NCBI RefSeq assembly: GCF_040802235.1
Contig: NC_133156.1
Span: 115,164,173 to 115,228,172, forward strand
Origin: Manis javanica
Lineage: Eukaryota > Chordata > Mammalia > Pholidota > Manidae
DNA length: 64,000 bases
Reading direction: 5' to 3'
Below, piece by piece: positions 21,825 through 33,875 of this stretch (position 1 is its first letter; every line of letters starts with the position of its first letter). The notes beneath the pieces were generated by a model. That model was not told the DNA's origin and made no database searches. It saw nothing but the letters and a program-made list of their open reading frames with translations. The position numbers and the translations under genes are program-made.

Positions 21825-23020
21825 CAAGTGAACATCTTAGTGGTTGTGTGTTGCAGTGTGTGTGCCTGCCTGCGGCCTGGGAATTTTTGTAGTGACCTAG
21901 AATCTTGAAGTTTTGCTAATTTAAGTAGACGTATTTTGTGCTTAGAGATTATGCTGTAAAGCACATGGTTTCAGGAATTATAAGTGTGTTCATGAATTTG
22001 TTAATCTAAAGAATGTTAGTGCAGTTTACAGTAGCCCACTTCTGAGTGTTCACAGAAAATTAAAGTTCCTAATAGTTTTAAGGTTTAATTAAAGCTACTT
22101 AAGGAAGAAAACATCTCTACATGCTAAAAAAAGATGTGTTTTAATAAGAGAAAGTATAAAGAACAGAAATTCATTTTGTTGAAAGTAAAAGAAGGTAATT
22201 GTTCTAAAGTACAGCTATTTATTTAGAGGGAGAACACTGAATGTAAAAGGAAAGTTGTAGAAAGCTTATGGAAGAATTTAATATGGCCATGCTACATAAA
22301 ATTAAAGCAAATGAGTCTCAGTATCAGGCACACAGCAAAATTAGAATTTTGTTTTCAGTTAAAAAGACAAAGTTTTCTTAACTGTTAGTCTGCTCTTAAT
22401 GTTGAAAGATTACAAAGAGTTTTCTAATTGTTTTATCAAAAAGTTTCTCATGCTTAAAGTCTCTGAGTTGTCTGAGTATTTAAGAAAATGAGACCTTAAC
22501 ATTAGAAAGGATTAAAAGCTAAGCTTTGCTAACAACTGTGTAAACTTCTTTATTTGCCTTTGAGGTATTTTGTTGTCATTCTGGTTAAATGGATAAGTAT
22601 TTCTACTTGGCAACCTATAATCCTATTTAAGCAAGTGCCAAAAAAAAAAAAAAATCAAATTCAAAAAAGTACTTTTACCTCTTGTTAACTCTGATATTTT
22701 CCAGAGGGCCCCTGGAACATGTCAGAGGAATTTTTTCTCATTGAGGAAAGTTATTTAGCTAATTTGGCTTATTTATCTAATATATAATTATCTGCTTAAT
22801 TACCTAAAGCACTGTCAAAGAGAATGATGCCAAACTTTGTTACTGAATGTTTTGTTACAGAAATATCCAAATTTCCTTACGTCAACTGTCTAACAGTAAG
22901 CTCTCATCAGATCTTTGACCATTGTCATTTGTAAGTCTTTCGTCATTTATAGTCACTATTTTATTACTCCTAAACTAGTAAAGAACTAGATTTCAGCAGA
23001 ACAGGTAACAGTCACATAAG
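21825..23020. other. AT-rich block of unknown origin inside the provirus
   Basis: About 1.2 kb of AT-rich, non-coding sequence separates the proline-rich gag piece from the gag C-terminus. Composition changes abruptly at both ends against GC-rich retroviral flanks. It contains a 14-A run near 22639. I recognise no repeat family, poly(A)-plus-duplication pattern or splice-junction signature. Confidence 0.65.
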
Positions 23021-23024
23021 ACAT

Positions 23025-23470
23025 ATGTTAAAAAAGGCACAGGAGGGGCCCCCGACTCCACTCCATGACCTGGTAACTATGGCCTTTAAAGTCTTTAATA
23101 CCCGTGATGAAGAACATGAGAGGAGGAGAGCGTTCCAAACCAGAGCCCTTGCAGTGGCCCTACGGCCGGCAGGACAGGGGTCTCATCACACCAAAGACTG
23201 GTCCAGAGCTCATGAGCATCCGGGATCTTGCTTCCAGTGCAGCCAAGAAGGCCACTGGGCAAAGAGATGCCCCAAGCTGACCAAAAAGCTGACAAAACCC
23301 TGCCCAGTTTGCGGTAACAGAGGTCATTAGAAGGTAGAGTGCCCGGTTGGGGAAGGTTGTCCCCCCAAGACAGAGTCTCGCTGGAGGCAGGCCCCCCTGA
23401 GGGACTCCCCTCCAGACCTGCTGGGCCTACTTGAAAACTGAATCTGCCTGGACTCGAACACCCCTATCAC
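23025..23470 (+). pseudogene. gag remnant, capsid C-terminus and nucleocapsid
   Basis: Begins near DLVTMAFKVFNTRDEEHERR, a capsid C-terminal motif of class I elements. The first zinc knuckle CFQCSQEGHWAKRC is intact at 23229-23270 (C-x2-C-x4-H-x4-C). The second, at 23301-23342, keeps its four metal-binding positions but has a TAG (23328-23330) where a Trp is usual. Confidence 0.88.
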
Positions 23471-23499
23471 CCTTGCTAAGCCCAGGGCCATGCTGTAGG

Positions 23500-23835
23500 T
23501 AGCGGGTAAGTCCATCTCCTTTTTGGTGGACACGGGAGCTACCTACTGTTTTACCTTCCTTTCATGGGCGTTTACATCCTTCCCAGGTCTCGGCTGTGGG
23601 TGTCACGGGAATCCCCTCTAAGCCTCTGGAGACAGGTCCGGTAGCCTGCACGTTTGAGGGCCATCCTCTTACCCAGTCATCTCCAGTCATCCTGTCCTGT
23701 CCCATCCCTTTGTTAGGGAGGGATCTCCTCTCCAAGCTTTGTGCCTCTATCCCCCTGCCGCTTAGTCATTCCCAACCGAGATCACTCATCGCCTTAGCCA
23801 GTCCTCAAGGACCTGTCCTCCTTTCCTTTTAGGCC
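23500..23835 (+). pseudogene. Retroviral protease remnant
   Basis: The catalytic DTGA is at 23529-23540 in one frame. The C-terminal part (PIPLLGRDLLSKL) lies in another frame, so a frameshift separates the active-site half from the rest. Confidence 0.8.
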
Positions 23836-24275
23836 CCAATTTCCTATTTCCCATGCCCCTCGCAAGGGCATCCAACCTATCATTAACCGTCTTCTTTCCC
23901 AAAAGCTTCTGTTACTGACTAATTCTCCCTGTAACACTCCCATCCTTCCAGTCAAGAAGCCGAGGCTGTGGTCGCTCTTCACCAAGTCGTCCCTAATCCT
24001 TATGCTCTCTTATCTCAGGTTCCCCCGGACACCTCTCCTACCTACCTTACTTCTCACTCCTAAGACATCTCAGGGAACACGCCGACCAGCCCCTGCCTCA
24101 ACCCACCTCCCCCTCGGATCCAGGAATCACGGAGGTTCCTTAGCCAGGAGATGAAGTCATTCTTAAAGAACTCCAACCTCGGTCACCACACCCATGGTGG
24201 ACAGGACCATACATGGTGATCCTTACGACTCCCAAGGCTGCCAAGCTTTTGGGACACTCCCTGTAGTAACACATC
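23836..24275 (+). pseudogene. pol remnant: start of reverse transcriptase joined to integrase C-terminus
   Basis: Around 23945-24035 a frame reads VVALHQVVPNPYALLSQVPP, a motif from the early part of reverse transcriptase. By 24145-24258 the sequence reads PGDEVILKELQPR and WWTGPYMVILTTP, the integrase C-terminal domain. The catalytic palm, RNase H and integrase core are absent, a deletion of well over 2 kb. Confidence 0.8.
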
Positions 24276-24688
24276 TTCAGACTCAAATGATAGCCCAGTC
24301 ATGATAGGTGGAGCTCTAGAGAGACAGGGCCCCTCCGCTTGCGCCTTACTCACACTAGTGCTGGCCAAAACGACCCATCCGGCTCTAGCAAACTGAGTCT
24401 GTAACATGTGCATCATATTAGGTCTGCTCCAACTGCACCAATGGGTCCCCAAGACATGTTACTTTCAAAAGATATCTTGTCAGCGGGGAGACCAATTGTA
24501 CTGGGCTGCTATAATGTTAAGAGATTTCCAAACTGGCTGCCCAAGGGGAGCCAGCAAGACCATTTGCTGGGTACGAGACCCTCCACCAAATCCCCAAGGA
24601 AAGATACTCCACTGTCCCACCCAATGTTCGTCTTTCCATTCTTTCATCTGGGCTGCCTGCTACGAACAAGCTTCAGTCTGTCTTTCAT
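24276..24688 (+). pseudogene. env remnant
   Basis: A frame from about 24406 to 24705 with several Cys and Trp residues occupies the expected position for a class I surface-protein fragment. No transmembrane subunit, fusion peptide or membrane anchor is visible. Assignment rests on position and weak resemblance. Confidence 0.5.
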
Positions 24689-24993
24689 TGTCTGGACAAC
24701 ACTAATGGACGGGGCCAAAAGATTCTGGCCTGATGACCTGCCAAAATCCCCGGCTGCTGCCCCCCTCCCAACTTGGAAAAGGTGCCTTAGGCTAGCCAAT
24801 CCTCGCGCCACTGTAAACCTATGCTCTCCCTCCCCCTAACTCTTTAAAAACTCGTTGCCTGCCCTGCTGGGTGCAATTTCTCTGGCCTGTGACTAACCAG
24901 ACAGGCAAACATCACCCGGGATTGCGCCCTGTTAAACTTTGGCTCCTTGGTAGCCTCCTTGCCTGGTTATTTAGGCTCAATTTTTACCTTACA
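24689..24993 (+). repeat. 3' LTR of class I provirus
   Basis: From about 24712 to 24993 it aligns with the 5' LTR; I count roughly 20-25 differences by eye over about 275 bp, many at CpG sites. The proposed TG start (24689) is uncertain and no polypurine tract is evident before it. Confidence 0.75.
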
Positions 24994-25167
24994 GTGACTT
25001 TTTGTCCCTAACACTGTCAATTAACTTTTAGCAATTATTTGACTTAATTTTAGGCTTTAGCACCAGCCATTCTGTATCAATTCCTAAACGTAGAAAGCAC
25101 AAGTATGAAACGTTGTTGCACTGTTCTTAAGAAAATAAAGAATACAAAGGCTTAAAAAATGAAAAAG
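24994..25167 (+). pseudogene. Probable 3' UTR tail of the SYCP3-like processed pseudogene
   Basis: After the provirus the sequence becomes an mRNA-like tail: AATAAA at 25134-25139, followed 15 bp later by an A-rich run (25154-25167). The coding 3' end between LLKSME and this tail is missing, so the provirus insertion was probably accompanied or followed by a deletion. Linkage to the pseudogene is inferred from position. Confidence 0.6.
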
Positions 25168-26201
25168 AGGGGGAGAAGCCAATATGGTGGTGTGAGTAGT
25201 TCAGTGGAAATCTCCACCCAAAAACATATATATTTTTGAAAATACAATAAATGCAACTATTCCTAAAAGACAGAACAGTGGATACAGTACATCTGTGGGG
25301 CCAGGCTACATTTACATCTGCAAAACTCAGCATCACATGAAGGGGGTAAGATACAAGCCACAGCCTGGCAGGACCTGAGCGCCCCCTTACCCCAACGCCT
25401 GGGTGAAAAGGAGTTGGAGCGGGGAGAGAGTGAAAGCGCAGGACTGCGGAACAACCAACTCTAGTATTCCACACCGTGAGTGTGGACACACAGTGCACCG
25501 TGTGCTGGATAGTAGAGAAACAGAAGGACAAAATCTGTGAGCAGGTCCCTGCAACCGGCTCCCCCAGGACAAAATAAAAGCAGGTGTTTTTTGAAAATCT
25601 TAAAGGGACAGGTACCTCACAGCTGGATGGGATCGTCCCGGCACACTCAGCTCAGCAGCTGGGAATCCCAGGGAACTCCAGGCGACCTAACCCCCTAGGC
25701 AGCAGCACAGCTCTGAAGCCTCTCACAGCAATAAGCAGCTGGCCAGTAATGCCCCGCCTGGGGCGGACAATGACACACCAGCCCAGTAGCATGCTATCTG
25801 GCGCCAGCCGAGCGAGGGGCCTGGGAGCAGCCTGTGTGAGCCTGCGGTGATGGCACACGAGCAGCCCAGGAGTGGCTGCGCCCCCAGCAGCTGCCCAGAA
25901 TCTCCTCTCAGCGCACAGCTGCCAGGGCCAGAGCCAAAGGCCGCTGCCAGCGTGCATCTGCCAGGCGGGGATGCCGCTTTCACAGGAGAGCACACCCAGC
26001 ACGCCTGCCACCTCCGCAGGACTTGGCCCTACCCTGACAGAGACTCCACCCACAACAGCTTAGGGGATTAAGCTGGAGGCTGTTTCAGGAGTGTGGTAAC
26101 AGATACAGACAGCGGAGAAGGGCAAGGAGACCAGCAAGCAAGAAAGGACTTGTTTTCCCAGCGGACACACGTGCTACCTACCTACAGCTACCTCTATCAC
26201 C
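25168..26201 (+). promoter_or_regulatory. L1 5' UTR (internal promoter region)
   Basis: About 1 kb and GC/CpG-rich from about 25340 to 26060, as expected of an L1 internal promoter. The first bases (agccaatatggtgg) resemble the YY1-type start motif of other L1s with changes. Confidence 0.7.
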
Positions 26202-27075
26202 ATGAAAAGGCAGAAGAATTTGGTCCAGTCCAAAATTACCCAGACAACACCTGAGAGAGGGCCTGGGGAGATAGATTTAACCAATCTCCCCAAAAAAGAA
26301 TTCAAAATAAAGGTCATAACCATGCTGATGGATTTGCAGAGAAATATGCAAGAGTTAAAGGATAAAGTTGGGAGGGAGAATACAGAAATAAAACAGTCCC
26401 TAGAAGGACTTAAGAGCAGACTGGATGAGGTGCAAGAGGCCATTAATGGAATAGAAATCAGAGAACAAGAACACAGAGAAGCTGATGCAGAAAGAGAGAC
26501 AAAAGGATCTCCAGGAATGAAAGAACATTAAGAGAACTGTGTGACCAATCCAAACAGAACAATATTCACATTATAGGGGTACCAGAATGGTGAGAAAAAG
26601 GGATAAAGTGTCTTTGAAGAAAATTGCTGAAAATTTCCCCAAACTGGGGGAGGAAATAGTCTCCCAGACCATGGAGGCCCACAGAACTCCCAACACAAGG
26701 GACCCAAGGAGGACAACACCAAGACACATAATAATTAAAATGGCAAAGATCAAAGACAAGGAGAAAGTATTAAAGGCAGCCAGAGAGACAAAAAAGGTCA
26801 CCTACAAAGGAAAACCCATTAGACTATCATCAGACTTCTCAACGGAAACCTTACAGGCCACAAGAGAATGGCATGATATATTTAATGCAATGAAACAGAA
26901 GGGCCTTGAACCAAGAATACTGTATACAGCACGATTATCATTTAAATATGATGGAGGGATTAAACAATTCCTAGATAAGCAAAAGTTGAGGGAATTTGCC
27001 TCCCACAAACCACCTCTACAGGGTATTTTAGAGGGATTGCTCTACATGGAAGCACTCCTAAGGCTAAATAGATGA
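26202..27075 (+). pseudogene. L1 ORF1 remnant
   Basis: ATG at 26202 opens a 109-codon frame with a coiled-coil (MDLQRNMQELKDKVGREN, LEGLKSRLDEVQEAINGIE) ending at TAA 26529-26531. The rest, in a frame shifted by one, covers the RRM-like and C-terminal RNA-binding domains (RHIIIKMAKIKDKEKVLKAA, ARLSFKYDGG) up to 27075. ORF1 protein is the RNA-binding chaperone of the L1 particle. Confidence 0.88.
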
Positions 27076-27337
27076 CACCAGAGAAAATAAAATCACAGCA
27101 AAGAAAGCAGACCAACCAAATACTAACTTAAGACAAAAAAATAAAATCAACTACCCCCAAAAGCAAACAAAGGAAACACAAAAGAGCACATAATAAAACA
27201 CCTAACATATAAAGAATGGAGGAGGAGGAATAAGAAGGGAGAGAAATAAAGAATCATCACACTGTGTTTATAATAGCTCAATAAGCGAGCTAAGTTAGAC
27301 AGATAGTAAAGAAGCTAACCTTGAACCTTTGGTAACC

Positions 27338-30300
27338 ATGAATCTAAAGCCTGCAATGGCAATAAGTACATATCTCTCAATAATCACCCTAAATGTAAAT
27401 GGACTGAATGCACCAATCAAAACACACATAATAACAGAATGGATAAAAAGCAAGACCCATCTATATGCTGCTTACAAGAGACTCACCTCAAACCCAAAGA
27501 CATACACAGACTAAAAGTCAAGGGGTAGAAAAAGATATTTCATGCAAACAACAGGGAGAAAAAAGCAGGTGTAGCAGTACTGGTATCAGATAAAATAGAC
27601 TTCAAAACAAAGAAAGTAACAAGAGATAAAGAAAGACATTACATAATGATAAAGGGCTCAGTCCAACAAGAGGATATAACCATTATAAATATATATGCAC
27701 CCAATACAGGAGCACCAACATATGTGAAACAAACACTAACAGAATTAAAGGAGGAAATAGAATGCAATGCAGTCATTCTAGACTTCAACACACGAGTCAC
27801 TTCAAAGGACAGATCCACCAGACAGAAAATAAGTAGGGACACAGAGGCACTGAACAACACACTAGAACAGATGGACTTAACAGACATCTACAGAACTCTA
27901 TACTCAAAAGCAGCAGGATACACATTCTTCTCAAGTGCACATGGAACATTCTCCAGAATAGACCACATCCTAGGCCACAGAAAGACCCTCAGTAAATTCA
28001 AAAAGATTGAAATTCTACCAACCTTCTCAGACCACAAAGGCATAAAACTACAAATAAACTGTACAAAGAAAACAAAAAGGCTCCCAAACACATGGAAGCT
28101 TAACAACATGCTCCTAAATAATCAATGGATCAATGACCAAATTAAGAGATCAAGCAATATATGGAGAGTAATGACACCGACAATATATAGCCTCAACTTC
28201 TGTGTGACCCAGAGAAAGCAGTTCTAAGAGGAAAGTATATACCAATCCAGCCTATCTAAAGAAGGAAGAACATTCCCAAATGAATAGTCTAAAGTCACAA
28301 TTATTGAAACTGGAAAAAGAAAAACAAATGAGGCCCTAAGTCAGCAGAAGGAGGGACATAATAAAGATCAGAGAGGAAATAAATAAAATTGAGAACAATA
28401 AAACAATAGAAAAAAATAAATGAAACCAAGAGCTGGTTCTTTGAAAAAATAAACAAAATAGATAAACCCCTAGCCAGACTTATTAAGAGAAAAAGAGAAT
28501 CTACACACATCAACAGAATCAGAAATGAGAAAGGAAAAATCACAACAGACCCCACAGAAATACAGAAAATTATTAGAGAATACTACAAAAATCTATATGC
28601 TAACAAGCTGCAAAACCTAGAAGAAATAGACCACTTCCTAGAAAAATACAACCTTCCAAGACTGACCAAGGAAGAAACAGAAAATCTAAATAGACCAATT
28701 ATCAGCAAAGAAATTGAATTGGTAATCAAAAAACTACTCAAGAACAAAAAAACACCTGGACCAGATGGATTTACTGCTGAATTTTATCAGATATATAGAG
28801 AGGACATAATACCCATTCTCCTTAAAGTTTTCCAAAAACTAGAAGAGGAGAGAATACTTCCAAATTAATTCTATGAAGCCAGCATCACTCTAATACCAAA
28901 ACCAGGCAAAGACCCCACCAAAAAAGAAAATTACAGACCAATATCCCTGATGAACATAGATACAAAAATACTCAACAAAATACAAGCAAACTGAATTAAA
29001 AAATACATCAACAGGATCATATACCATGATCAAGTGGGATTCATCTCAGGGATGTAAGGACGGTGCAACATTCGAAAATCCATCAACATCATCCACATCA
29101 ACAAAGCAGAGAGAAACCACATGATCATCTCCATAGATGCTGAAAAAGCATTCAACAAAATTCAACATCCATTCATGATAAAAACTCTCAACAAAATGGG
29201 TACAGAGGGCAAGTACCTCAAAATAATAAAGGTCATATACGACAAACCCACAGCCAACATCATACTTAACAGCGAGAAGCTGAAAGCTTTTCCTCTAAGA
29301 TCGGGAACAAGACAGGGATGCTCACTCTCCCCACTGTTATTCAACATAGTACTGGTGGTCCTAGCAATGGCAATCAGACAAAACAAAGAAATACAAGGCA
29401 TCCAGATTGGTAAAGAGGAAGTCAAACTGTCACTATTTGCAGATGACATGATAGTGCACATAAAAATACCTAAAAACTCCATTCCAAAACTACTAGAACC
29501 AGTATCTGAATTCAGCAAAGTTGAAGGATACAAAATTAATACACACAAATCTATTCCTCTCCTATACACTAATGAGGAATTAACAGAAAGAGAAATCAGG
29601 AAAACAATTCCATTCACAGCTGCACCAAAAAGAATAAAATACCTAGGAATAAACCTAACCAAGGAAGTGAAAGACCTATACCCTGAAAACTACAACACAC
29701 TCGAGAGAAATTAAAGAGGACACTAACAAATGGAAACTCATTCCATGCTCTTGGATAGGAAGAATAAATATTGTCAAAATGGCCATCCTGCCTAAAGCAA
29801 TCTACAAATTAAATGCAATGCCTGTCAAAATACCAACAACATTGTTCAACGAACTGGAAGAAATAGTTTTAAAATTCATATGGAACCAAAAAAGACCCCA
29901 AATAGCCAAAGCAATCCTGAGAAGGAAGAATAAAGCATGGGGATCTCACTTCCCAACTTCAAGCTCTACTACAAAGCCACAGTCATCAAGACAATTTGGT
30001 ACTGGCACAAGAACAGACCCACAGATCAGTGGAACAGAATAGAGTCCAGATATTAACCCAAACATATACGGTCAATTAATATATGAAAAAGGAGCCATGG
30101 ACATACAATGGGGAAATGACAGCCTCTTCAACAGCTAGAGTTGGCAAAACTGGACAGCTACATGTAAGAGAATGAACCTGGATCATTGTCTAACCACATA
30201 CACAAAAGTAAATTCGAAATGGATCAAAGACCTGAATGTAAGTCATGAAACCATAAAACTCTTGGAGGAAAACATAGGCAAAAATGTCTTGGACATAAAC

Positions 30301-31157
30301 ATGAGTGACTTCTTCATGAACATATCTCCCCGGACAAGGGAAACAAAAGCAAAAATGAACAAGTGGGACTATATCAAGCTGAAAAGCTTCTGTACAGTAA
30401 AGGACACCATCAAGAGAACAAAAAGGCATCCTACAGTATGGGAGAATATATTCATAAATGACAGATCCAATAAAGGGTTGACATCCAAAATATATAAAGA
30501 GCTCACGCACCCCAACACACAAATAGCAAATAATCCAATTAAAAAATGGGCAGACGAGCTGAACAGACACTTCTCCAAAGAAATTCAGATGGCCAACAGA
30601 CACATGAAAAAATGCTTCACATTGCTAGTCATCAGAGAAATGCAAAGCAAAACCACAATGAGATATCACCTCACACCAGTAAGGATGGCTACCATCCAAG
30701 AGACAGACAACAACAAATGTTGGCGAGGTTGTGGAGAAAGGGGAACCCTCCTACACTGCTGCTGGTGGGAATGTAAATTAGTTCAACCATTGTGGAAAGC
30801 AGTATGGAGGTTCCTCAAAAAGCTCAAAATAGAAATACCATTTGACCCAGGAATCCCACTCTAGGAATTTACCCTAAGAATGCAGCAGCCCAGTTTGAAA
30901 AAGACAGATGCACCCCTATGTTTATCGCAGCACTATTTACAATAGCCAAGAAATGGAAGCAACCTAAGTGCCCATCAGTAGATGAATGGATAAAGAAGAT
31001 GTGGTACGTATACACAATGGAATATTATTCAGCCATAAGAAAACTGATCCTACCATTTGCAACAACATGGATGGAGCTAGAGGGTATTATGCTCACTGAA
31101 ATAAGCCAGGTGAAGAAAGACAAATACCAAATGATTTCACTCATATGTGGAGTATAA
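27338..31157 (+). pseudogene. L1 ORF2 remnant (endonuclease, reverse transcriptase, Cys domain)
   Basis: The endonuclease start is visible (LSIITLNVNGLNAPIK). Reverse transcriptase motifs include [12 protein letters not shown] (about 28758), [30 protein letters not shown] and the catalytic FADD at 29436-29447. The Cys-rich end ([14 protein letters not shown]) lies near 30718 and the end is SLICGV at 31157. Stops or frame changes occur near 27512, 28227, 28867 and 29714. Catalytic Asp codons survive, but the protein cannot be made whole. Confidence 0.9.
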
Positions 31158-31520
31158 GAACAATAAAAAACGAGGAACAAAACAACAGCAGAATCACAGA
31201 ACCCAAGAATGGACTAACAGATACCAAAGGGAGAGGGAATGTGGAGGATGGGTGGGAAGGGAGGGATAAGTGGGGAGGATGAAAGGGGGCATTACGATTA
31301 GCATGTATAATGTAGGGGGAGGCATGGGGAGGGCTGTGCAACACAGAGAATACAAGTAGTGATTCTACAGCATCTTACTACACTGATGGACAGTGACTGT
31401 AATGGGTTATGTGGGGGGTACTTGGTGATGGGGGGAGTCTAGTAAACATAATGTTCCTCATGTAATTGTAGATTAATGACACCAAAAGAAAAAAAAGAAA
31501 AACAAGAAGAAAAAAAAAAA

Positions 31521-31775
31521 GAGAAGAAGGAGCCTAGAGCAGACCCTGGAGGCATACCAGTATTTCAATAAAGATTAGAGGAAGAACAGCAAAGAGGAAT
31601 GTGAAAGAATGTTCAATGAGATAGGAAGAAAATCAAGAGCATGTTTCATTGAAGGCAACAGAGAAACCACCACATTAAGAATGAAGGAAAGGGGTGGTCA
31701 ACCACACTAAATACATCAGATATGCTGAAAAAAGTAAGGTCACAGAACTGTCCAATGCATTTGCTATATGGAAGT
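31521..31775 (-). repeat. L2 LINE fragment, antisense
   Basis: 'gcagaccctggaggcatacc' and 'ggtcacagaactgtccaatgc' follow the reversed L2 body seen elsewhere in the window (11690-13850). Confidence 0.5.
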
Positions 31776-32290
31776 TAATGTTTGTCTATATTGATAAAAA
31801 GTTTCAGAGCAACCCAAGTCAGATTGGACCTATACACCTCAGGAGAAGCAACTAAAAAATTCTTCATTTAATGAACTAATTATACTGGCCTTTTATAAAA
31901 TTAATATTTAGCAATCATAGCAGCTACATATGAAAAAAATATAACATGAAACAATTCATTCACAATTACCTAAAAATCTAGGTGTAACTAAGAAATGTGT
32001 GGAGATCCTCATAAAGAAAATCCTAAACTTTGCTGAGACAATAAAGGTGCAAAATAAATGGAGATACACCAGAGCTCAAACTAGAATGACTACCTAAGTT
32101 CATTCATATCCACTCAATAAACTGAGTGCTTATTTCTAATGATTCTAGGCACTTGAAATGGATCTGCAAATAAAACATGAGGGTCAAACCTGGCATTCAT
32201 AATTATTTGACTTCAATGGGAATATCACTTGTTTCACCATTGAACATGGTGTTGGGTGTTGACTAATACAGGCTCTAAATAAAGTATCCT
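31776..32290. other. Non-coding, nothing recognised
   Basis: Possibly more old LINE sequence, too diverged to name. Confidence 0.4.
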
Positions 32291-32545
32291 ACTTACCTAT
32301 TTTCTTTCCTTTTCCAAGAATTTTATCAAGTGTTTTCTCCTTTTAACTGTTGATGTCTTCTATTGTTTTCTAACATCAATCCATTACTGAATTTCCACAA
32401 TTTACTTTATTAGGGTATATTCTTTTAATTACTGATGGGTTTGGTATGTTAGCATTTTATTTGGGGTTTCTATATTTATACTGAAACTTTGGCTATATTC
32501 CACTAGCTTTATATGTATTTTATTCAATTTTAATCTAAAGTTTTA
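32291..32545 (-). repeat. Old L1 ORF2 fragment, antisense
   Basis: 'gggtttggtatgttagcattttat' and 'ggctatattccactagcttt' resemble reversed L1M reverse-transcriptase sequence. Confidence 0.5.
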
Positions 32546-33655
32546 TTTTTACATTAATAAAATGCATTCTTGGTCAAAGAAACCAGTCATGCATAGTAAA
32601 TGTACAAATGTCCAGATCATATAAAATACACCTGACACGATAACTAACTTTGATTTTGGATTGTGAAATAGCTCTGGGAATGTTCAACTGTGTATGTACT
32701 ATTCTGTCCAGGTAAATTAATAGCAACTCAATAGTTATTTAGGAAAATATTTCTATTTTCAAATGATTAGGTGTTTCTGGTTAAAAGTGTATTAATAATT
32801 CCTAGATACACTTGGGTTAAGTAATGACCTATATAACTCCTGCTTTTAATAATTTCCTGAGACTTTCTGTAGTCTAATAAGTGATTTGTATACATGTTCT
32901 ATCACATTTAAAAAAAGCTATTGTTTATAAGGTACCAAATTGCATTAACTTTACTAATTATTTATTTTTAGTTGCTCCAACTTAAGACTTACATTAATAT
33001 GTCATATACTGATTAAAACTTGTAACATGTAATGACCTCTTAACAGTGGGGTTTTTTTTTGCCTTGAATTGTTTGAAATATTCCTAACCCTGCTTCATGC
33101 TTAATTTTGCTGATCATGATTTGTGTACTATTCATTCTGATTCTCCATTAATTCCTCCTATTAAATCATTTGCTAATCAACTGTAGTACACTTTCAGTAA
33201 ACTTAGTTTAAAAGAGGTTTGGGTGTTCTATTTATTTTTTCAGTTGTCCTACACTATCTATATCTTGACTAGTCTAGATACCGGTTTTAACTTCTCCCCC
33301 AGAAGTCCAGAAGCATTGCTACACTGTTTCCTCACGGCCATCATTATGCAGAAGTCTGTTTCTTGGTATTTTTGTTTTCTCCAATTGCAGACCACATACA
33401 ACTTGCATATATCAAGTTAATGCTTATTTCTCAGAGTCCTACAGCTTTTCACCTTCATTCACAGTTCTGTTTCCCCTATGTTTTTAGAAAATGTGATCTA
33501 CCACAAACCAATTCAAAAATCACTTGCTCTAAGACACATTCCTAGGATCCACATTGGTCAGAATTAACCTTTTCTTACCTAAATTTATGCCATTGTTGAA
33601 CTACCATAGCACTGACATCTACAGTGTACTATCAGAAAATTATCTACTGAGTGGT
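32546..33655. other. AT-rich non-coding, nothing recognised
   Basis: T-rich runs on the plus strand; no gene-like frame. Confidence 0.5.
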
Positions 33656-33875
33656 TTTAAGTAGATTCTGGAGTCAGACCACCTGAGCTCAAATTCTAAA
33701 TCTGCCACTAGCTAGCTGTGTGACCATCAGTAAGTCATTGGGCTCTCTGTGCCCTGTGAACTTATCTGCAAAATGATAACAGTATGTGGCTCTTAGAATA
33801 GTTTTGATGATTGAATGAGCTATTATATGCAAAATATCTAGACCATGCTCTAGAATATAGGAAGTGTTTTGTGAA
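33656..33875 (+). repeat. MIR SINE, near full length
   Basis: 'ggagtcagaccacctgagct', 'ctagctgtgtgaccatcagt' and 'aatgataacagtatgtggct' through 'ggaagtgttt' follow the MIR consensus. Confidence 0.85.

Larger units (their letters stand above)
20303..24993 (+). mobile_element. Defective class I (gammaretrovirus-like) endogenous provirus, tRNA-Phe primed
   Basis: Two similar LTRs end TTTTTACCTTACA, and the primer site after the first is a perfect match to tRNA-Phe. Between them are short pieces of gag, protease, reverse transcriptase, integrase and env in the usual order, but most of pol and env is deleted and the frames are full of stops. Total length about 4.7 kb against 8-9 kb for an intact relative. 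A 1.2-kb AT-rich block of unknown origin sits inside gag. The insertion lies within the SYCP3-like pseudogene. I find no clean target duplication at the edges, suggesting later deletion. It cannot make virus. Confidence 0.9.
25168..31520 (+). mobile_element. Nearly full-length L1 retrotransposon, inactive
   Basis: About 6.35 kb, with a 5' UTR starting ggggagaagccaatatggtgg, two ORF remnants, a G-rich 3' UTR and an A-rich tail. It begins in the A-rich tail of the SYCP3-like pseudogene; a short aaaaagag on both sides may be the target duplication but is low-complexity. Several stops and frameshifts make it non-functional. Confidence 0.92.

Noticed and set aside
20303-24993. Retained env or gag gene serving the host
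   Set aside because: All retroviral frames are short, shifted and deleted; no open frame spans a full domain set.
25127-26053. Antisense frames of 90-134 codons over the L1 5' UTR
   Set aside because: GC-rich 5' UTR sequence gives chance open frames; they do not match known antisense L1 proteins that I can recognise.
29162-29662. 166-codon minus-strand frame
   Set aside because: It is the exact antisense shadow of the L1 reverse transcriptase region with the FADD motif.
27338-31157. Active L1 ORF2
   Set aside because: The catalytic FADD codons survive, but several stops and frame shifts (near 27512, 28227, 28867 and 29714) break the protein.
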